A stretch of 64,000 bases of DNA, taken from assembly GCA_905116865.2 (NCBI GenBank), contig CAJHNH020002700.1, forward strand, positions 92,501 through 156,500. The letters are read 5' to 3'. The notes under the pieces are model-generated. The model worked only from the letters and a program-made list of their open reading frames with translations, did no database searches and was not told the origin of the DNA. Numbering within the stretch: position 1 is the first letter of the stretch; every line of letters begins with the position of its first letter. The translations under genes and the position numbers were made by a program. This DNA is from Candidula unifasciata (Eukaryota; Mollusca; Gastropoda; Stylommatophora; Geomitridae). Positions 59,301 through 64,000 of this stretch are shown one piece after another.

Positions 59301-62300
59301 CATGTTTGGCAGATGTCTAGAATAACATGCCTTCCATTGCCTGAAGCTAGGGTTGCCAGATTTGGTTAGTTGCGTATCCTTTACAGGACGTTGGCAAATT
59401 TACGTCCAGTAGTTTGCCATTGCTTTTGTTGCCAGATTGGGTGTTGCCAAATTAGGCTATAGGTCGCTAAGTCTCTTAGTTAAAAATGGATCGCTCCGCC
59501 TACAGTTGACTCACTTTGACAAAAGATAGAATTGATACATATACACTGAATGTCCATATATATGTGTATGTGTGTTTTTTTTTTTAAAGTGTGTGTGCAT
59601 GCCTGCACATGTAAACTTTCTTTATCAGTAAATCTGCTACTTTTGGAGCACAACCTTGCTACTTTTTAATCTTCAGAACTGGCAACACTACCTGATGTTT
59701 AAATGAAAATACTGTTGAAAAATCTAAATTCGACTTATGACCAGTTAGTCAGAATATCATCTGTCGTAAGTTCAGGAGACCCTGTTTACTCCAATAATAA
59801 CCTGGGATATTGTTTCAAATACGACTACTGCTGCTGTATTATATTTTCTGTATTTTTATAGTAAAGTTCAGTAAACTTGAACAACAGGGTACATTTAACA
59901 ACAATGACAGTCTGAAATTATAAACTAATATCATATGGTTTTCCCATGTTACAATCTTTTTTTTTTCCCCTCCAGGAATCACATTGTCTTTGAACATTCT
60001 CCATGGGGACATGAAAAATGTCAAAATTGAACACCCAATCTTATTCAGCAAAGGTGTTGTCCTGACTCAGCGAATGGGTTTTCCAGATTTTATAAACCCA
60101 GGTAAAATATCATCATCATATTATCTGTTATTACATCTATGTATCAATTAATCATTGAAAATATATAAAACGTTGATAAGACCAGTTGTTTTATATGGCT
60201 CTGAAACTTGGAGCACAGCCTGAAAGAGATGAAGCCTTTTAAAAAATTTTCAAAAACAGAGTGGTACGACAAATCTTTGGACCCATAAAAGATGCAAACA
60301 GCAGGGAATGGATAGTGAAAAGCAACAAAGAAATTCATAATCTGTTTAAATCCCATTGATCACTGGCATCATGAGAGCTAATAGACTCAGATAGCTGGGG
60401 CATGCTGGAGAGAATATCAGATGACATAGAGGTAAAAACTATACAAAAGGGAGCTGAATGGTTGTAGACCATGTGGCAGACCAAGAAGACAATGGAGGGA
60501 TAATGTCCAGACAGACCTGCAAACACTTGGTGTGGTGTTACCAACTGGAAAGAGAAGGCCAACCAGAGAGATGAATGGAGGCAGGTGATATCTGCAGCAA
60601 TGAACCTCAAGGGCTCGGAATGCTGAAGAAAAAGATTAGTGAATCTGGATGATAGATTACCTGAAGCATCAATGAACATGTGTGGTATTGTACCTAGTAT
60701 TAATAAATATATGTGGTTGATTACAAACAGTATTATTAAATAAGTGCAGTTCTGTTGCTTAGTGCTTTGTGTTTCACAATTCATCCTTGACATACCGATG
60801 TTTGCTTCCAAATTGAGTTGAATTGAGTTTAGTTTTAAAAACCAACATCTTAGCTCTCAGGATATTCCCATAAGTGCTCCATCCCAATCATCAGCAGCCA
60901 GCGTAGAGTTCCAACTCTGATGGTACCAAAAACATCTGACTGTAAGTGCATCTGGCCTTTCTTTTTAGTGTGGAGTGTTGGCCAGATCTCATAGACACTC
61001 TCTGTTGCACTATGTCTTTTCAGACCATGATAATGTAAAGGTGGCTTAACACTGTTCACTCCCTTCCAAAGAGCCTTGGCAACATCTAGCTTGTCATGCA
61101 CAAAGTTATCACTATGTGGCACAGAGCCAGCAAGTTTGTCTCCTGTTATAATTTCCTAACATGCTTCCATGCCCTGGAGCAAATATCCAAAGGATGCTAG
61201 CTATCCTGGGCTTCTGAAGCAGTGCATGCCACTCTGCATGAAGCATACCTGTGTTTAGATTTTCTCAGCATGCTTTGCGAATCAGTTACAATCACATGTG
61301 TGTGTAGCTGATTCCCAAGCAAACGGAAGGCTGCAATGACTGCCTCTACCTCCCTTCTCAAACTATATATTGTGATAACATATGATAAACAAGGTTTCAT
61401 TGCACTAAGGGTTGTCCATTAGATTTTGCTATGAACCCCCATACACGTCTTCTGCCTCTGGTCGCAGAGCTATTGGTATAGTTAATCACACTCACCTGGG
61501 TGGGAATTGTCGTGAATCAGATAAATCATTTAAACCAAGGTGAATGGTTTGGAAAAGGACCATTTTTGTGGTTTTCAGCTGGTGCCAGATTGGAAGTATC
61601 AATGAATGTAGGTGGTATTCTGTCTAGTATTAATAAATATATGTGGTTGATTACAAACAGCGTTTGTAAAGAAGTTCAGTTTTGTGGCTTAGAAATTAGT
61701 GTTTCACAATCCATCCTTGACATACCAATGTTGGCTTCCAAATTGACTGATTTGAAAAATTGACAATTGTTTTGGCTTTCAGACAGTGGTGCACATACTT
61801 TGGAGGTAATGGGGTTCTTACCACATAATATTAAAAATGGCAAATATAGATGCACTGAAACAAACCTTTATTGTTGGAGATGGTATAATAAAATTTTTTT
61901 GTACTGGTTTGTGGTTCCACTACCAGTAAATTCTGTTGTTTGATTACACTCTGGAACAAATAAATCCAGGTATAAGTTACTTGCAATATCAGTATCAATA
62001 AATCTATGTGGTTGTTTACCTTTAATATAATTGAAATATAGGTGACTGATTGATTACCTCTAATGTCAGTAAATCTGGATGGTTGATTACCTTTAGTATA
62101 AGTAAATTTAGGTGGTTGGTTACTTCTAATATAATTAAATGTAGGTTGATTACCATTAGGTTAGTTGCTTATCCTTTACAGGACGTTGCAGAACCAACCC
62201 CAGCAGCCCCTGGCTGTTGTGTGGTTTTTCTAGGCAGATTTATGTCCAGTAGTTTGCCATTGCTTTCTGGACAGTCGGCTTTCTTGATACCACTTTCGAA

Positions 62301-63387
62301 ACCAACGCAAGGCGCATGGCCCGCAGCTGGGATCGAACCCGGCATCCCAGCATTACGAAGCGTTCGCATCGACTTAGCCACAGAGTTGACTGATTACCAT
62401 TAGTTTAAGTAAATCTAGGTTTTTGAATACTTCTGGTATCAGTAAATCCAATCGGTTGATGACCTTTAATATGAGTAAATGTAAGTAGTTGATTACTGCT
62501 GCTGTTAGTAAATAAATAAGTTAAAAAAAAAGTAACTCTTCGTTTGCTGTTGAACATGGGGACAGAGCGCTTATGGGGGTGTCTCAAGTGCTATGAAGTC
62601 GATTCTTAATTCAACATTTAACATTCAGCTAGTAAATATGAGTGGTTGATTATGTCTGTATAAGTAAATCTAGGTGGTTAGTTGTCTCTAGTGTCATTAA
62701 ATCTAGGTATTTGATTAACTGTAGTATCAGTAAATGTGAGATTTTGATTACCTCTTGTATTGGTAAATCTAGGTAGTTGATTAGTCTACTGTCAGTAAAT
62801 CTTAGTGTTTGATTACCTCTTTTATCAGGAAATCTAGTTGGTTGATTAGTCTGCTGTCAGTAAATCTTAGTGTTTGATTACCTCTTTTATCAGGAAATCT
62901 AGTTGGTTGATTAGTCTGCTGTCAGTAAATCTTAGTGTTTGATTACCTCTTTTATCAGGAAATCTAGTTGGTTGATTAGTCTGCTGTCAGTAAATCTTAG
63001 TGTTTGACAGATTTGTGTAAGATAAAAATGAGCCATAAAAAGCTGGGAAAGAATACCATATATAGAGTAATCAGTAATTGTATAATGAGTGGTTTGGTAC
63101 TGAAAGAGTTTAAAAAAAAAATAATTGTTAAGTAAAGTTAAAAGTTAAGTTGTGTATCCTTTGCAGGACGTTTTAGAACCAACTCCAGCATTTTTTGGCT
63201 GAGTGTGATTTCACTTTGCAATTTTATGTTCACTAGTTGACTTTTGCTGTCTGAACGATCCGCTCACGATACCATTTTTGAAGCCAATACCATTGCTCCC
63301 AGCTAGAATCAAACCTGGCACATGAAATTATAAAGCCAGTTCACAGTGCCTAAGCCACAGACACCAACAGTTCATTATTTTCTAATT

Positions 63388-63443
<56 letters not shown>

Positions 63444-63610
63444 TGTGTGTGTATGTGTTTGTAAGTGTGTACAGTTTTTCACCAGGTGAAATCAGGAATG
63501 ACTTGTATTTGACCCTGCATGGAGCTGAGTTAGACAGGGGTACCAAAACAGCGTCCAAAAATGTAGAAGTTCGAGTGACTGTGTACAACGACCAGTATGA
63601 ATTGATAAAG
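31500..63610 (+). CDS. DOCK3/4-like guanine nucleotide exchange factor, N-terminal part (11 exons, partial)
   Basis: DOCK3/4 proteins activate Rac (and Rap) GTPases with the adaptor ELMO, in cell migration and neurite growth. Exons joined: 31500-31601, 35872-35968, 37432-37577, 46110-46261, 48731-48806, 51019-51079, 55508-55579, 56702-56765, 57544-57641, 59976-60101, 63486-63610. All have AG acceptors and GT donors. In order they give most of an SH3 domain, the helical linker, the pre-DHR-1 segment with a QYRRPWG motif, and the start of the DHR-1 (C2-like) lipid-binding domain with GEIRNDLY. Several residues (HEALIKKQ, LHGD, VVTS near the start) fit DOCK3/4 better than DOCK1/2/5. Two internal exons are absent, and both the first coding exon and everything after early DHR-1, including the catalytic DHR-2, lie outside or were not found. 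Family assignment is firm; the DOCK3/4 subclass is probable. Confidence 0.9.
31640..32504. other. DOCK intron, nothing recognised
   Basis: AT-rich intron sequence. Searched by eye for the missing SH3-end exon without success. Confidence 0.5.
32508..32850 (-). mobile_element. (GAA)-tailed retroposon, family H
   Basis: Starts on the + strand as cttcttctttgcgttcaccg and runs through ttttttacagatctggctta, gcagatgcactccaacttcg and catgcttgttggggaggtgg. The best uninterrupted copy, and the reference for the split copy at 6040. Confidence 0.78.
32851..33289. other. DOCK intron, nothing recognised
   Basis: No exon or repeat family identified. Confidence 0.5.
33290..33420 (-). pseudogene. LINE D 3' scrap
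   Basis: ataggccctcaaccaactca is the reverse of the end seen at 14715-14740 (ttggttgagggcctatg). Confidence 0.6.
33421..34226. other. AT-rich DOCK intron
   Basis: Very AT-rich, with repeated tttaaacatt-like words and several A or T runs. No gene seen. Confidence 0.5.
34227..34440 (+). mobile_element. SINE-like element with tRNA-type head
   Basis: agggccacagtagcatagtg resembles an A box and gggttaaaaaatccc a decayed B box. A related head may be at 38810. Weak evidence. Confidence 0.4.
34450..34806 (+). mobile_element. (GAA)-tailed retroposon, family H
   Basis: Plus-strand copy ending gccagagtttacagctgggg and a GAA tail at about 34775-34806. Confidence 0.78.
34995..35440. repeat. 108-bp tandem repeat, four units
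   Basis: Units start near 35004, 35112, 35220 and 35338 (aagggtctt then caagtgtcacaaatat). The period equals 36 codons, so a 138-codon frame stays open with repeats of EKGLFKCHKY. It lies in the intron before exon 2; there is no sign that it is exonic. Confidence 0.92.
35560..35705 (-). mobile_element. tRNA-derived SINE, family A
   Basis: The + strand shows gactagtgcagttgctatgg and attcaaacctgaatctccca, the reverse of body and B box. Confidence 0.65.
35872..35968 (+). CDS. DOCK exon 2 seen: linker after SH3
   Basis: The acceptor is aaaattttcag and the donor gtaaac. The exon begins with the last base of a codon and ends in phase 0. It encodes PHEVITP, then VEDAIIKEVTFVLREW and WKSLFV, which align with the DOCK3/4 stretch VIPTEDSVITEMTSTLRDW and WKQLYV. 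Exon 1 ends one base into a codon, whereas this exon needs two bases before it, so at least one exon is missing between them. Homology agrees: the usual end of the SH3 domain (GIFPSSYVHLK in DOCK4) is absent. Confidence 0.92.
36368..36535 (-). mobile_element. Retroposon family G
   Basis: ccccacttggacatcacact, gataaacacccagcgaca, and aaccagggtgaggcttc identify it. Confidence 0.8.
36565..36770 (-). mobile_element. Retroposon family G
   Basis: A second tandem copy (ccccaccaggacatcacac to gcatcccacaaggggacgat) only 30 bases from the first, in the same orientation. Confidence 0.82.
36771..37150. other. DOCK intron, nothing recognised
   Basis: Two near-identical words (tcatttgattctcc at 36864 and 36898) mark a small local duplication. 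Otherwise nothing. Confidence 0.5.
37150..37265 (+). mobile_element. SINE family B body fragment
   Basis: tacaaaatgggtacaatgaa, gttgactgcatcacccactc and catttgatctgt match the + strand body. It is close to exon 3 (37432). Confidence 0.5.
37432..37577 (+). CDS. DOCK exon 3 seen: helical linker
   Basis: The exon follows a T-run and the acceptor aattaag, starts in phase 0 and joins exon 2 in frame; the donor is gtgagt. It encodes LFQTIFIVMGELCKFR, then KKQVVTRIDWGNG, aligning with DOCK3/4 LFHRLWHIMNEILDLR and KRHITARLDWGNE. A downstream AG (gtcgcag) is a possible alternative acceptor but would break the frame. The exon ends two bases into a codon, while the next exon found starts in phase 0, so an exon is missing after it. 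Confidence 0.92.
37820..38125 (-). mobile_element. (GAA)-tailed retroposon, family H
   Basis: gtcttgttccagaacttgag, ttttacagatctggcttgtt and the poly-G interrupted gcttgttggggtggg block identify it. Confidence 0.75.
38252..38485 (+). mobile_element. Retroposon family G
   Basis: atgggatggaatttttgttg to gtgatgtcctgggggagcta, followed by a ctacctacctacc tail. Confidence 0.82.
38518..38780 (-). mobile_element. tRNA-derived SINE, family B, with 15-bp target duplication
   Basis: Flanked by identical tttttatcacataaa at 38503-38517 and 38781-38795. The minus-strand element runs from aggaccattttccatgcctt to the head caccatggtggctcc. Confidence 0.92.
38796..39164. other. DOCK intron with possible SINE head
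   Basis: 38810-38930 has a tRNA-like start (gcatggtggtaggtgcactc), but the family is unclear. The rest is unassigned. Confidence 0.35.
39165..39525. mobile_element. Relative of the long-TIR element, left end missing
   Basis: Shares the interior and right inverted end with 48906-49441 (actcccgcaacataggag, gaatggcaaggg, gaaacatgaacaggacc). The left inverted repeat is absent. Confidence 0.7.
39748..39972 (+). mobile_element. Retroposon family G
   Basis: Full copy from cccccttgtgggatgcaatt to gtgatgtcctggtggggtt, with an acttctactacta tail. Confidence 0.85.
40150..40470 (+). mobile_element. (GAA)-tailed retroposon, family H
   Basis: tggttgagactcccagtgtg, ctcatctgcttgagaggcaa and cagcagataaatgctgagaa, then an AAG-rich tail. 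Confidence 0.75.
40570..41290 (-). pseudogene. LINE E relative: reverse transcriptase C-terminus, split by a SINE
   Basis: The minus strand encodes MLRIPWTARVTN in the right part (41123-41290) and the GHIMRRETLENIM/GRPREIMLDGLKR type tail in the left part (40570-40804). A family C SINE at 40805-41108 divides it. Confidence 0.8.
40805..41108 (-). mobile_element. tRNA-derived SINE, family C, with 14-bp target duplication
   Basis: Flanked by identical cttattgttgtatt at 40791-40804 and 41109-41122. The minus strand begins ggggggccacgttagcgcag and ends in a T-rich tail (A run on the + strand). Confidence 0.93.
41291..41954. other. DOCK intron, nothing recognised
   Basis: The 91-codon frame at 41594-41869 has no DOCK similarity and no good splice pair. 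Confidence 0.5.
41955..42180 (+). mobile_element. tRNA-derived SINE, family D
   Basis: The head cctgtgtagcttaggcattg and B box tggttcgatcccagc are excellent. The body has gaaagcaatggcaaactacg and the tail aactaactaacttag. Confidence 0.85.
42181..42499. other. DOCK intron, nothing recognised
   Basis: No assignable feature. Confidence 0.5.
42500..42705 (-). mobile_element. tRNA-derived SINE, unnamed family
   Basis: The minus strand starts gctctatggcgcagagatta gttaaatgg, with a decayed B box (agggtttgactctag). Single copy. Confidence 0.5.
42715..42960 (+). pseudogene. LINE D C-terminus with GAA tail
   Basis: Matches 14520-14770 (ggataggatctgcattgaga, aacacatggagaagagt, ttggctgaagaagaag). Frame broken. 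Confidence 0.75.
42961..43854. other. DOCK intron, nothing recognised
   Basis: GGA-rich up to 43020, then AT-rich. No exon found. Confidence 0.5.
43855..44000 (+). pseudogene. LINE C-terminal scrap
   Basis: Encodes ADWIALKHASMKSIAFGQQW then RELVK, of the type seen at the end of non-LTR polyproteins. Confidence 0.4.
44455..45230 (-). pseudogene. LINE-type RNase H domain
   Basis: The largest RNase H piece. The minus strand reads from a decayed IIIYIDEAW-like start (about 45110), through VSSLVWVSEQ, VIVSDSMNML, to LAWIYTSGHAGIKGNDQADQ and a C-terminal tail with RQYNQLLIGTIS. The core from 44923 to 44462 is open; upstream frames are broken. Order and motifs (first Asp, SDS, GHAG.xGN.QAD) match LINE RNase H. 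Confidence 0.88.
45395..45515 (+). mobile_element. (GAA)-tailed retroposon, family I, decayed
   Basis: aaatcggacgtgttaggctg then aaaggtgcagatatcatag matches the family I core. Confidence 0.6.
45815..46045 (+). mobile_element. (GAA)-tailed retroposon, family H/I hybrid
   Basis: A family H-like start (gtttcagggttccatttagg, taggcccactaccttctaac) runs into a family I core (aggccgaaagatgcagatat) and ends acaagaagaagaac. It ends 65 bases before exon 4. Confidence 0.65.
46110..46261 (+). CDS. DOCK exon 4 seen: pre-DHR-1 region
   Basis: The acceptor is gttttccag and the donor gtatgc after AAG. It encodes HHLLVSLCSF, then GDNSEVLLSLYDSREGKFV, matching DOCK3/4 HHLFVQMKSL and GEELEVIFSLFDSKENRPI. An upstream GT inside TTTGTAAGG looks like a donor, but using it would put a stop at the start of the next exon; using AAG|gtatgc gives KFVSEKF, as in the family. 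A 105-bp tandem array begins about 190 bp downstream in the intron. Confidence 0.93.
46455..47215. repeat. 105-bp two-step tandem repeat
   Basis: Alternating 52-53-base subunits (…ggccttaccatataatacac and …ggcttaccatacaatacttc) form a 105-base higher-order unit; gtggccttac recurs at 46581, 46686, 46791 and 46896. 105 is 35 codons, so a 246-codon frame stays open. It begins about 190 bases after exon 4. Confidence 0.95.
47390..47710 (+). pseudogene. LINE C-terminal scrap with GAA tail
   Basis: KIRWTDDIRNILHQHRM is the recognisable part, followed by an AGAAGAAGAGG tail. Confidence 0.6.
47711..48265. other. DOCK intron, nothing recognised
   Basis: No exon or element identified. Confidence 0.5.
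48266..48500 (-). mobile_element. tRNA-derived SINE, family B
   Basis: ttttccacgccttcaaactt to ccactataccacggctgctg. It lies about 230 bases before exon 5. Confidence 0.78.
48731..48806 (+). CDS. DOCK exon 5 seen
   Basis: The acceptor is ctttttccag and the donor gtaagt. It continues exon 4 in frame as SEKFVMYFTKDGQ and ends STIFT in phase 0. The family equivalent is SERFFLRLNRNGLPK through SLFV. The length of 76 bases fits one base completing a codon plus 25 codons. Confidence 0.9.
48906..49441. mobile_element. Non-autonomous DNA element with long inverted ends
   Basis: The first ~95 bases (gatcctatttacgtttccc … ctcctatgttgcgggggtgg) are repeated inverted at the right (cacccccgcaacataggag … gttgggaaacttaaatagga). 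The interior has no transposase frame. The target duplication is not clear: tgtaaagc on the left and tttgaagc on the right agree at 6 of 8. Confidence 0.8.
49442..50295. other. DOCK intron, nothing recognised
   Basis: No exon or known element. Confidence 0.5.
50436..50472 (+). ncRNA. U2 snRNA 5'-end pseudogene fragment
   Basis: atcgcttcttggccttttcg then ttacgatcaaagtgta matches the first ~36 bases of U2 snRNA with a handful of changes, beginning exactly at the U2 5' end. The rest is unrelated, so it is a truncated copy and not functional. Confidence 0.65.
50473..51018. other. DOCK intron before exon 6
   Basis: AT-rich; no other feature. Confidence 0.5.
51019..51079 (+). CDS. DOCK exon 6 seen
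   Basis: The acceptor is aatttcag and the donor gtaatt. The exon of 61 bases encodes DLNS, then EDIRKDLYLVVQILRR, matching DLGSSELRKDIYITVHIIRIG of DOCK3/4. It starts in phase 0, directly after exon 5, and ends one base into a Gly codon completed by exon 7. Confidence 0.93.
51225..51550 (+). mobile_element. tRNA-derived SINE, family F
   Basis: The head ctgcattgtctcgaggcatc and B box ggtcctgggttcaatgctgg precede a body with gtgcattgtagtgcacgtaa and aaaatcccctggcagttgaa, words I associate with widespread conserved-core animal SINEs. Confidence 0.72.
51734..52431 (+). mobile_element. piggyBac-type element with transposase N-terminal remnant
   Basis: TTAA at 51734-51737 and 52428-52431 enclose 690 bases that begin ccctaccagac and end gtctggtaggg, the end structure and target of piggyBac elements. 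Inside, a frame ending at about 52051 encodes DEPSSRHFTVQQVIDTLVYS, similar in style to the acidic N-terminal start of piggyBac transposases; the catalytic part is deleted. It sits in the DOCK intron between exons 6 and 7. Confidence 0.87.
52500..54178. repeat. 33-bp satellite, about 50 units, with 66-bp alternation
   Basis: Units such as ttagctaacaccttataaag then ctatatagtgcag alternate with a version having ttacttcacaacttataaag. The outer units (52500-52870 and 54045-54160, with tatgaagct) are more diverged than the middle. 33 equals eleven codons, so short frames stay open. It lies in the intron between exons 6 and 7. Confidence 0.97.
54179..54754. other. DOCK intron, nothing recognised
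   Basis: No exon or element. Confidence 0.5.
54755..54945 (+). mobile_element. tRNA-derived SINE, family B, diverged
   Basis: ccttggctcccagcctaaaa and atatgaccatatcacccact match the + strand body. Confidence 0.65.
54946..55507. other. DOCK intron before exon 7
   Basis: Short TG repeat at about 55358. No other feature. Confidence 0.5.
55508..55579 (+). CDS. DOCK exon 7 seen: QYRRP motif
   Basis: The acceptor is tttctgcag and the donor gttagt. It encodes GRLTTEGNF, then NFQYRRPWGV, the counterpart of the strongly conserved QYRRPFG of DOCK proteins. The phase (two bases in, one base out) joins both neighbours. The 4.4-kb intron before it holds a SINE, a piggyBac-type element and a 33-bp satellite. 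Confidence 0.94.
55715..55890 (+). mobile_element. tRNA-derived SINE, family D, diverged
   Basis: tacaatcccagcatactggg, gcagtggcaaactacagaac and aaattgccc match the family D head and core. Confidence 0.5.
56105..56520 (+). pseudogene. LINE C-terminal remnant
   Basis: Encodes VIKFIEKQRLDWFGH, then a stop and MRMNPMMPATRVYKM; the LDWFGH.xRM block is a usual C-terminal landmark. It lies in the intron between exons 7 and 8. Confidence 0.75.
56702..56765 (+). CDS. DOCK exon 8 seen
   Basis: The acceptor is gattcag and the donor gtaagt. Sixty-four bases encode VLCLRDLF and YFLRVQ, aligning with VLSIADLL and LILKVY of DOCK3/4. It joins exons 7 and 9 in phase. Confidence 0.9.
56890..57060 (-). mobile_element. 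tRNA-derived SINE, family B, headless
   Basis: aagatccctttacacgccct, gaccaatcggcactcggtgg and tgccggccgtctttacc. A pyrimidine-rich stretch (57100-57215) follows. Confidence 0.75.
57544..57641 (+). CDS. DOCK exon 9 seen
   Basis: A run of T ends in the acceptor ttcag; the donor is gtaagt. It encodes AENESFSNMHEALIKKQ, close to the DOCK3/4 stretch NTESEWYQIHENIIKKL and unlike DOCK1, which supports the DOCK3/4 subclass. It then runs into a Lys/Ser-rich stretch ending QNQG across the splice. Confidence 0.92.
57790..57995 (+). mobile_element. tRNA-derived SINE, family B, diverged
   Basis: ggtctttgctcctagattta, atcgatcacatcatctattg and ccagtctggtctgttaaaat match the body. Confidence 0.6.
57996..58495. 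other. DOCK intron with interspersed short repeats
   Basis: Loose repeats of gcagt/tcagtaaa words around 58090-58480, too diverged to define a unit. Confidence 0.4.
58496..58672 (-). mobile_element. tRNA-derived SINE, family A
   Basis: The + strand gives tatggctagtgctgtcgacg, acttttgccccccac and tttgaacctgggtctcccac, then the head aatcattcggctaggcgctt. Confidence 0.82.
58673..59356. other. AT-rich DOCK intron
   Basis: Nothing recognised. Confidence 0.5.
59357..59445 (-). mobile_element. SINE family D 3' fragment
   Basis: ggttagttgcgtatccttta caggacg and tccagtagtttgccattgct are the reverse of the family D body. Confidence 0.7.
59976..60101 (+). CDS. DOCK exon 10 seen: leads into DHR-1
   Basis: The acceptor is a T/C tract ending cctccag and the donor gtaaaa. 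It encodes LSLNILHGDMKNV, then GVVLTQRMGFPDFINPG, matching DOCK3/4 VSLQLLHGDIEQI and GVSITRKLGFSNIIMPG. It joins exons 9 and 11 in phase. Confidence 0.94.
60150..60640 (+). pseudogene. LINE G: reverse transcriptase C-terminus
   Basis: The + strand reads IRPVVLYGSETWS, then in shifted frames RANRLR-like, GHAGENIR, ADQEDNGGI (GRPRRQWRDN in frame) and ISAAMNLKGSEC. Several stops and frameshifts. It lies in the intron between exons 10 and 11. Confidence 0.78.
60650..60820. repeat. Direct repeat, left copy
   Basis: ctagtattaataaatatatg tggttgattacaaacag and tgtttcacaattcatccttg are found again at 61585-61750. Confidence 0.85.
60835..61480 (-). pseudogene. LINE-type RNase H remnant
   Basis: The minus strand encodes LRREVEAVIAAFRLL, HVIVTDSQSML, then after frame breaks IGTLRWLLM as the C-terminal tail. 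The GNE.AD motif region is damaged (DKLAGSVPHS-like). The two direct repeats lie on either side. Confidence 0.8.
61585..61750. repeat. Direct repeat, right copy
   Basis: Partner of 60650-60820. The two are separated by the RNase H remnant and about 100 bases. Confidence 0.85.
61960..63010. repeat. Diverged minisatellite, 30-35-bp words, with 65-bp units at the right
   Basis: Repeats of agtaaatctaggtggttgat tacctctagta with variable spacing. At 62790-63005 a homogeneous 65-bp unit (tttatcagga at 62821, 62886, 62951) is repeated about three times. A family D SINE is inserted in it. Confidence 0.88.
62160..62390 (-). mobile_element. tRNA-derived SINE, family D, with 13-bp target duplication
   Basis: Flanked by identical tgattaccattag at 62147-62159 and 62391-62403. 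The + strand reads gttagttgcttatcctttac, agtttgccattgctttctgg and gctgggatcgaacccggc. Confidence 0.93.
63148..63365 (-). mobile_element. tRNA-derived SINE, family D
   Basis: gtgtatcctttgcaggacgt to gtgcctaagccacagacacc. Older than the copy at 62160. It lies 120 bases before exon 11. Confidence 0.8.
63388..63465. repeat. (TA)n(TG)n microsatellite next to exon 11
   Basis: TA units then TG units run almost to the acceptor site of exon 11, replacing a normal polypyrimidine tract except for the last T-rich bases. Confidence 0.95.
63486..63610 (+). CDS. DOCK exon 11 seen: start of DHR-1
   Basis: The acceptor is ttcaccag after a TG repeat and the donor gtaatg. It encodes GEIRNDLYLTLHGAELD and KNVEVRVTVY, the first strands of the DHR-1 C2-like domain that binds phosphoinositides (GEMRNDLYITIERGEFE in DOCK4). 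It ends in phase 0. No further exon is visible in the last 390 bases, so the gene continues to the right. Confidence 0.95.
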
Positions 63611-64000
63611 GTAATGCATACCTGTATGGTTAGTTTAGTCTCATTGTCGTCATCGCCATCATAACGTACTGTGTTAACAAGTTTGACTGGTCATGGTTTA
63701 TCATTTCATCTGACATGATCAGAGTCTCTGATCAGATATGTGTTTTCTGTCTTCTGCCTTTTCTGTCCAGCTTTTATTCCCGGTCAACACATCTGTCACA
63801 TATTCTCCTGGCCTGACAGCAATGTGATTTCTGTCAGAAATATGTCAGTTATTCAAGCGGGTGGCATTGTAGATGTATACAATGTGCTGATGAAGACACT
63901 CTAGCCACAATGTTCACTTGTCATTTGTATTTGCAATATTGTAAAGCTGACTGGTTCATATTTTCGTTCCGTTTGATTTTTTTTCTTGTCTTGATTGGGT

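Noticed and set aside
63771..63900. Next DOCK exon after a T-rich stretch ending tgtccag
   Set aside because: The translation lacks the expected SEYHS and PRWSE region of DHR-1 and there is no suitable donor.

Overview
The window is animal nuclear DNA, most likely from a mollusc and perhaps a gastropod. The evidence is GT-AG introns in one host gene, degraded non-LTR retrotransposons everywhere, several tRNA-derived SINE families, simple repeats, and a hAT element of the SPIN/OC1 type reported from vertebrates and a pond snail. The phylum is an inference; the animal origin is not in doubt.

The only host gene I can support is on the + strand from 31500 to the right edge. Eleven short exons (31500-63610) encode the N-terminal part of a DOCK-family Rac/Rap exchange factor, closest to DOCK3/DOCK4 (Drosophila sponge class): SH3 domain, helical linker, pre-DHR-1 region and the first strands of DHR-1. 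Splice phases agree at eight of the ten junctions. At the other two (exon 1 to 2, exon 3 to 4) an exon is missing by both phase and homology. The start codon and all of the gene downstream of early DHR-1 lie outside the window or were not found.

1-12123 holds a large direct duplication. Copy 1 (1-5244, running off the left edge) ends at a 17-base N gap. Copy 2 (8598-12123) lacks 2.5 kb present in copy 1 and carries a 32-bp unit repeated 25 times where copy 1 has one. Each copy contains a converging LINE remnant, a hAT element split by a TTAA-flanked MITE, and two SINEs. 12-31 kb is intergenic repeat-rich DNA: LINE C-termini, isolated RNase H pieces, a broken LINE ORF1 with zinc knuckles (about 20560-22100, minus), minisatellites and SINEs.

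31.5-64 kb is DOCK introns packed with insertions: a 108-bp tandem repeat, a 105-bp two-step repeat, a piggyBac-type element with intact TTAA ends, a 1.7-kb 33-bp satellite, a long-TIR element, and SINEs with clear target-site duplications. Most long open frames in the window are tandem repeats whose period is a multiple of three, or antisense shadows. No CRISPR array, rRNA gene or functional tRNA gene was seen. I found no wholly new system. The most informative items are the nested transposon insertions with readable target sites, the B-box minisatellite, and the DOCK gene structure with its two missing exons.
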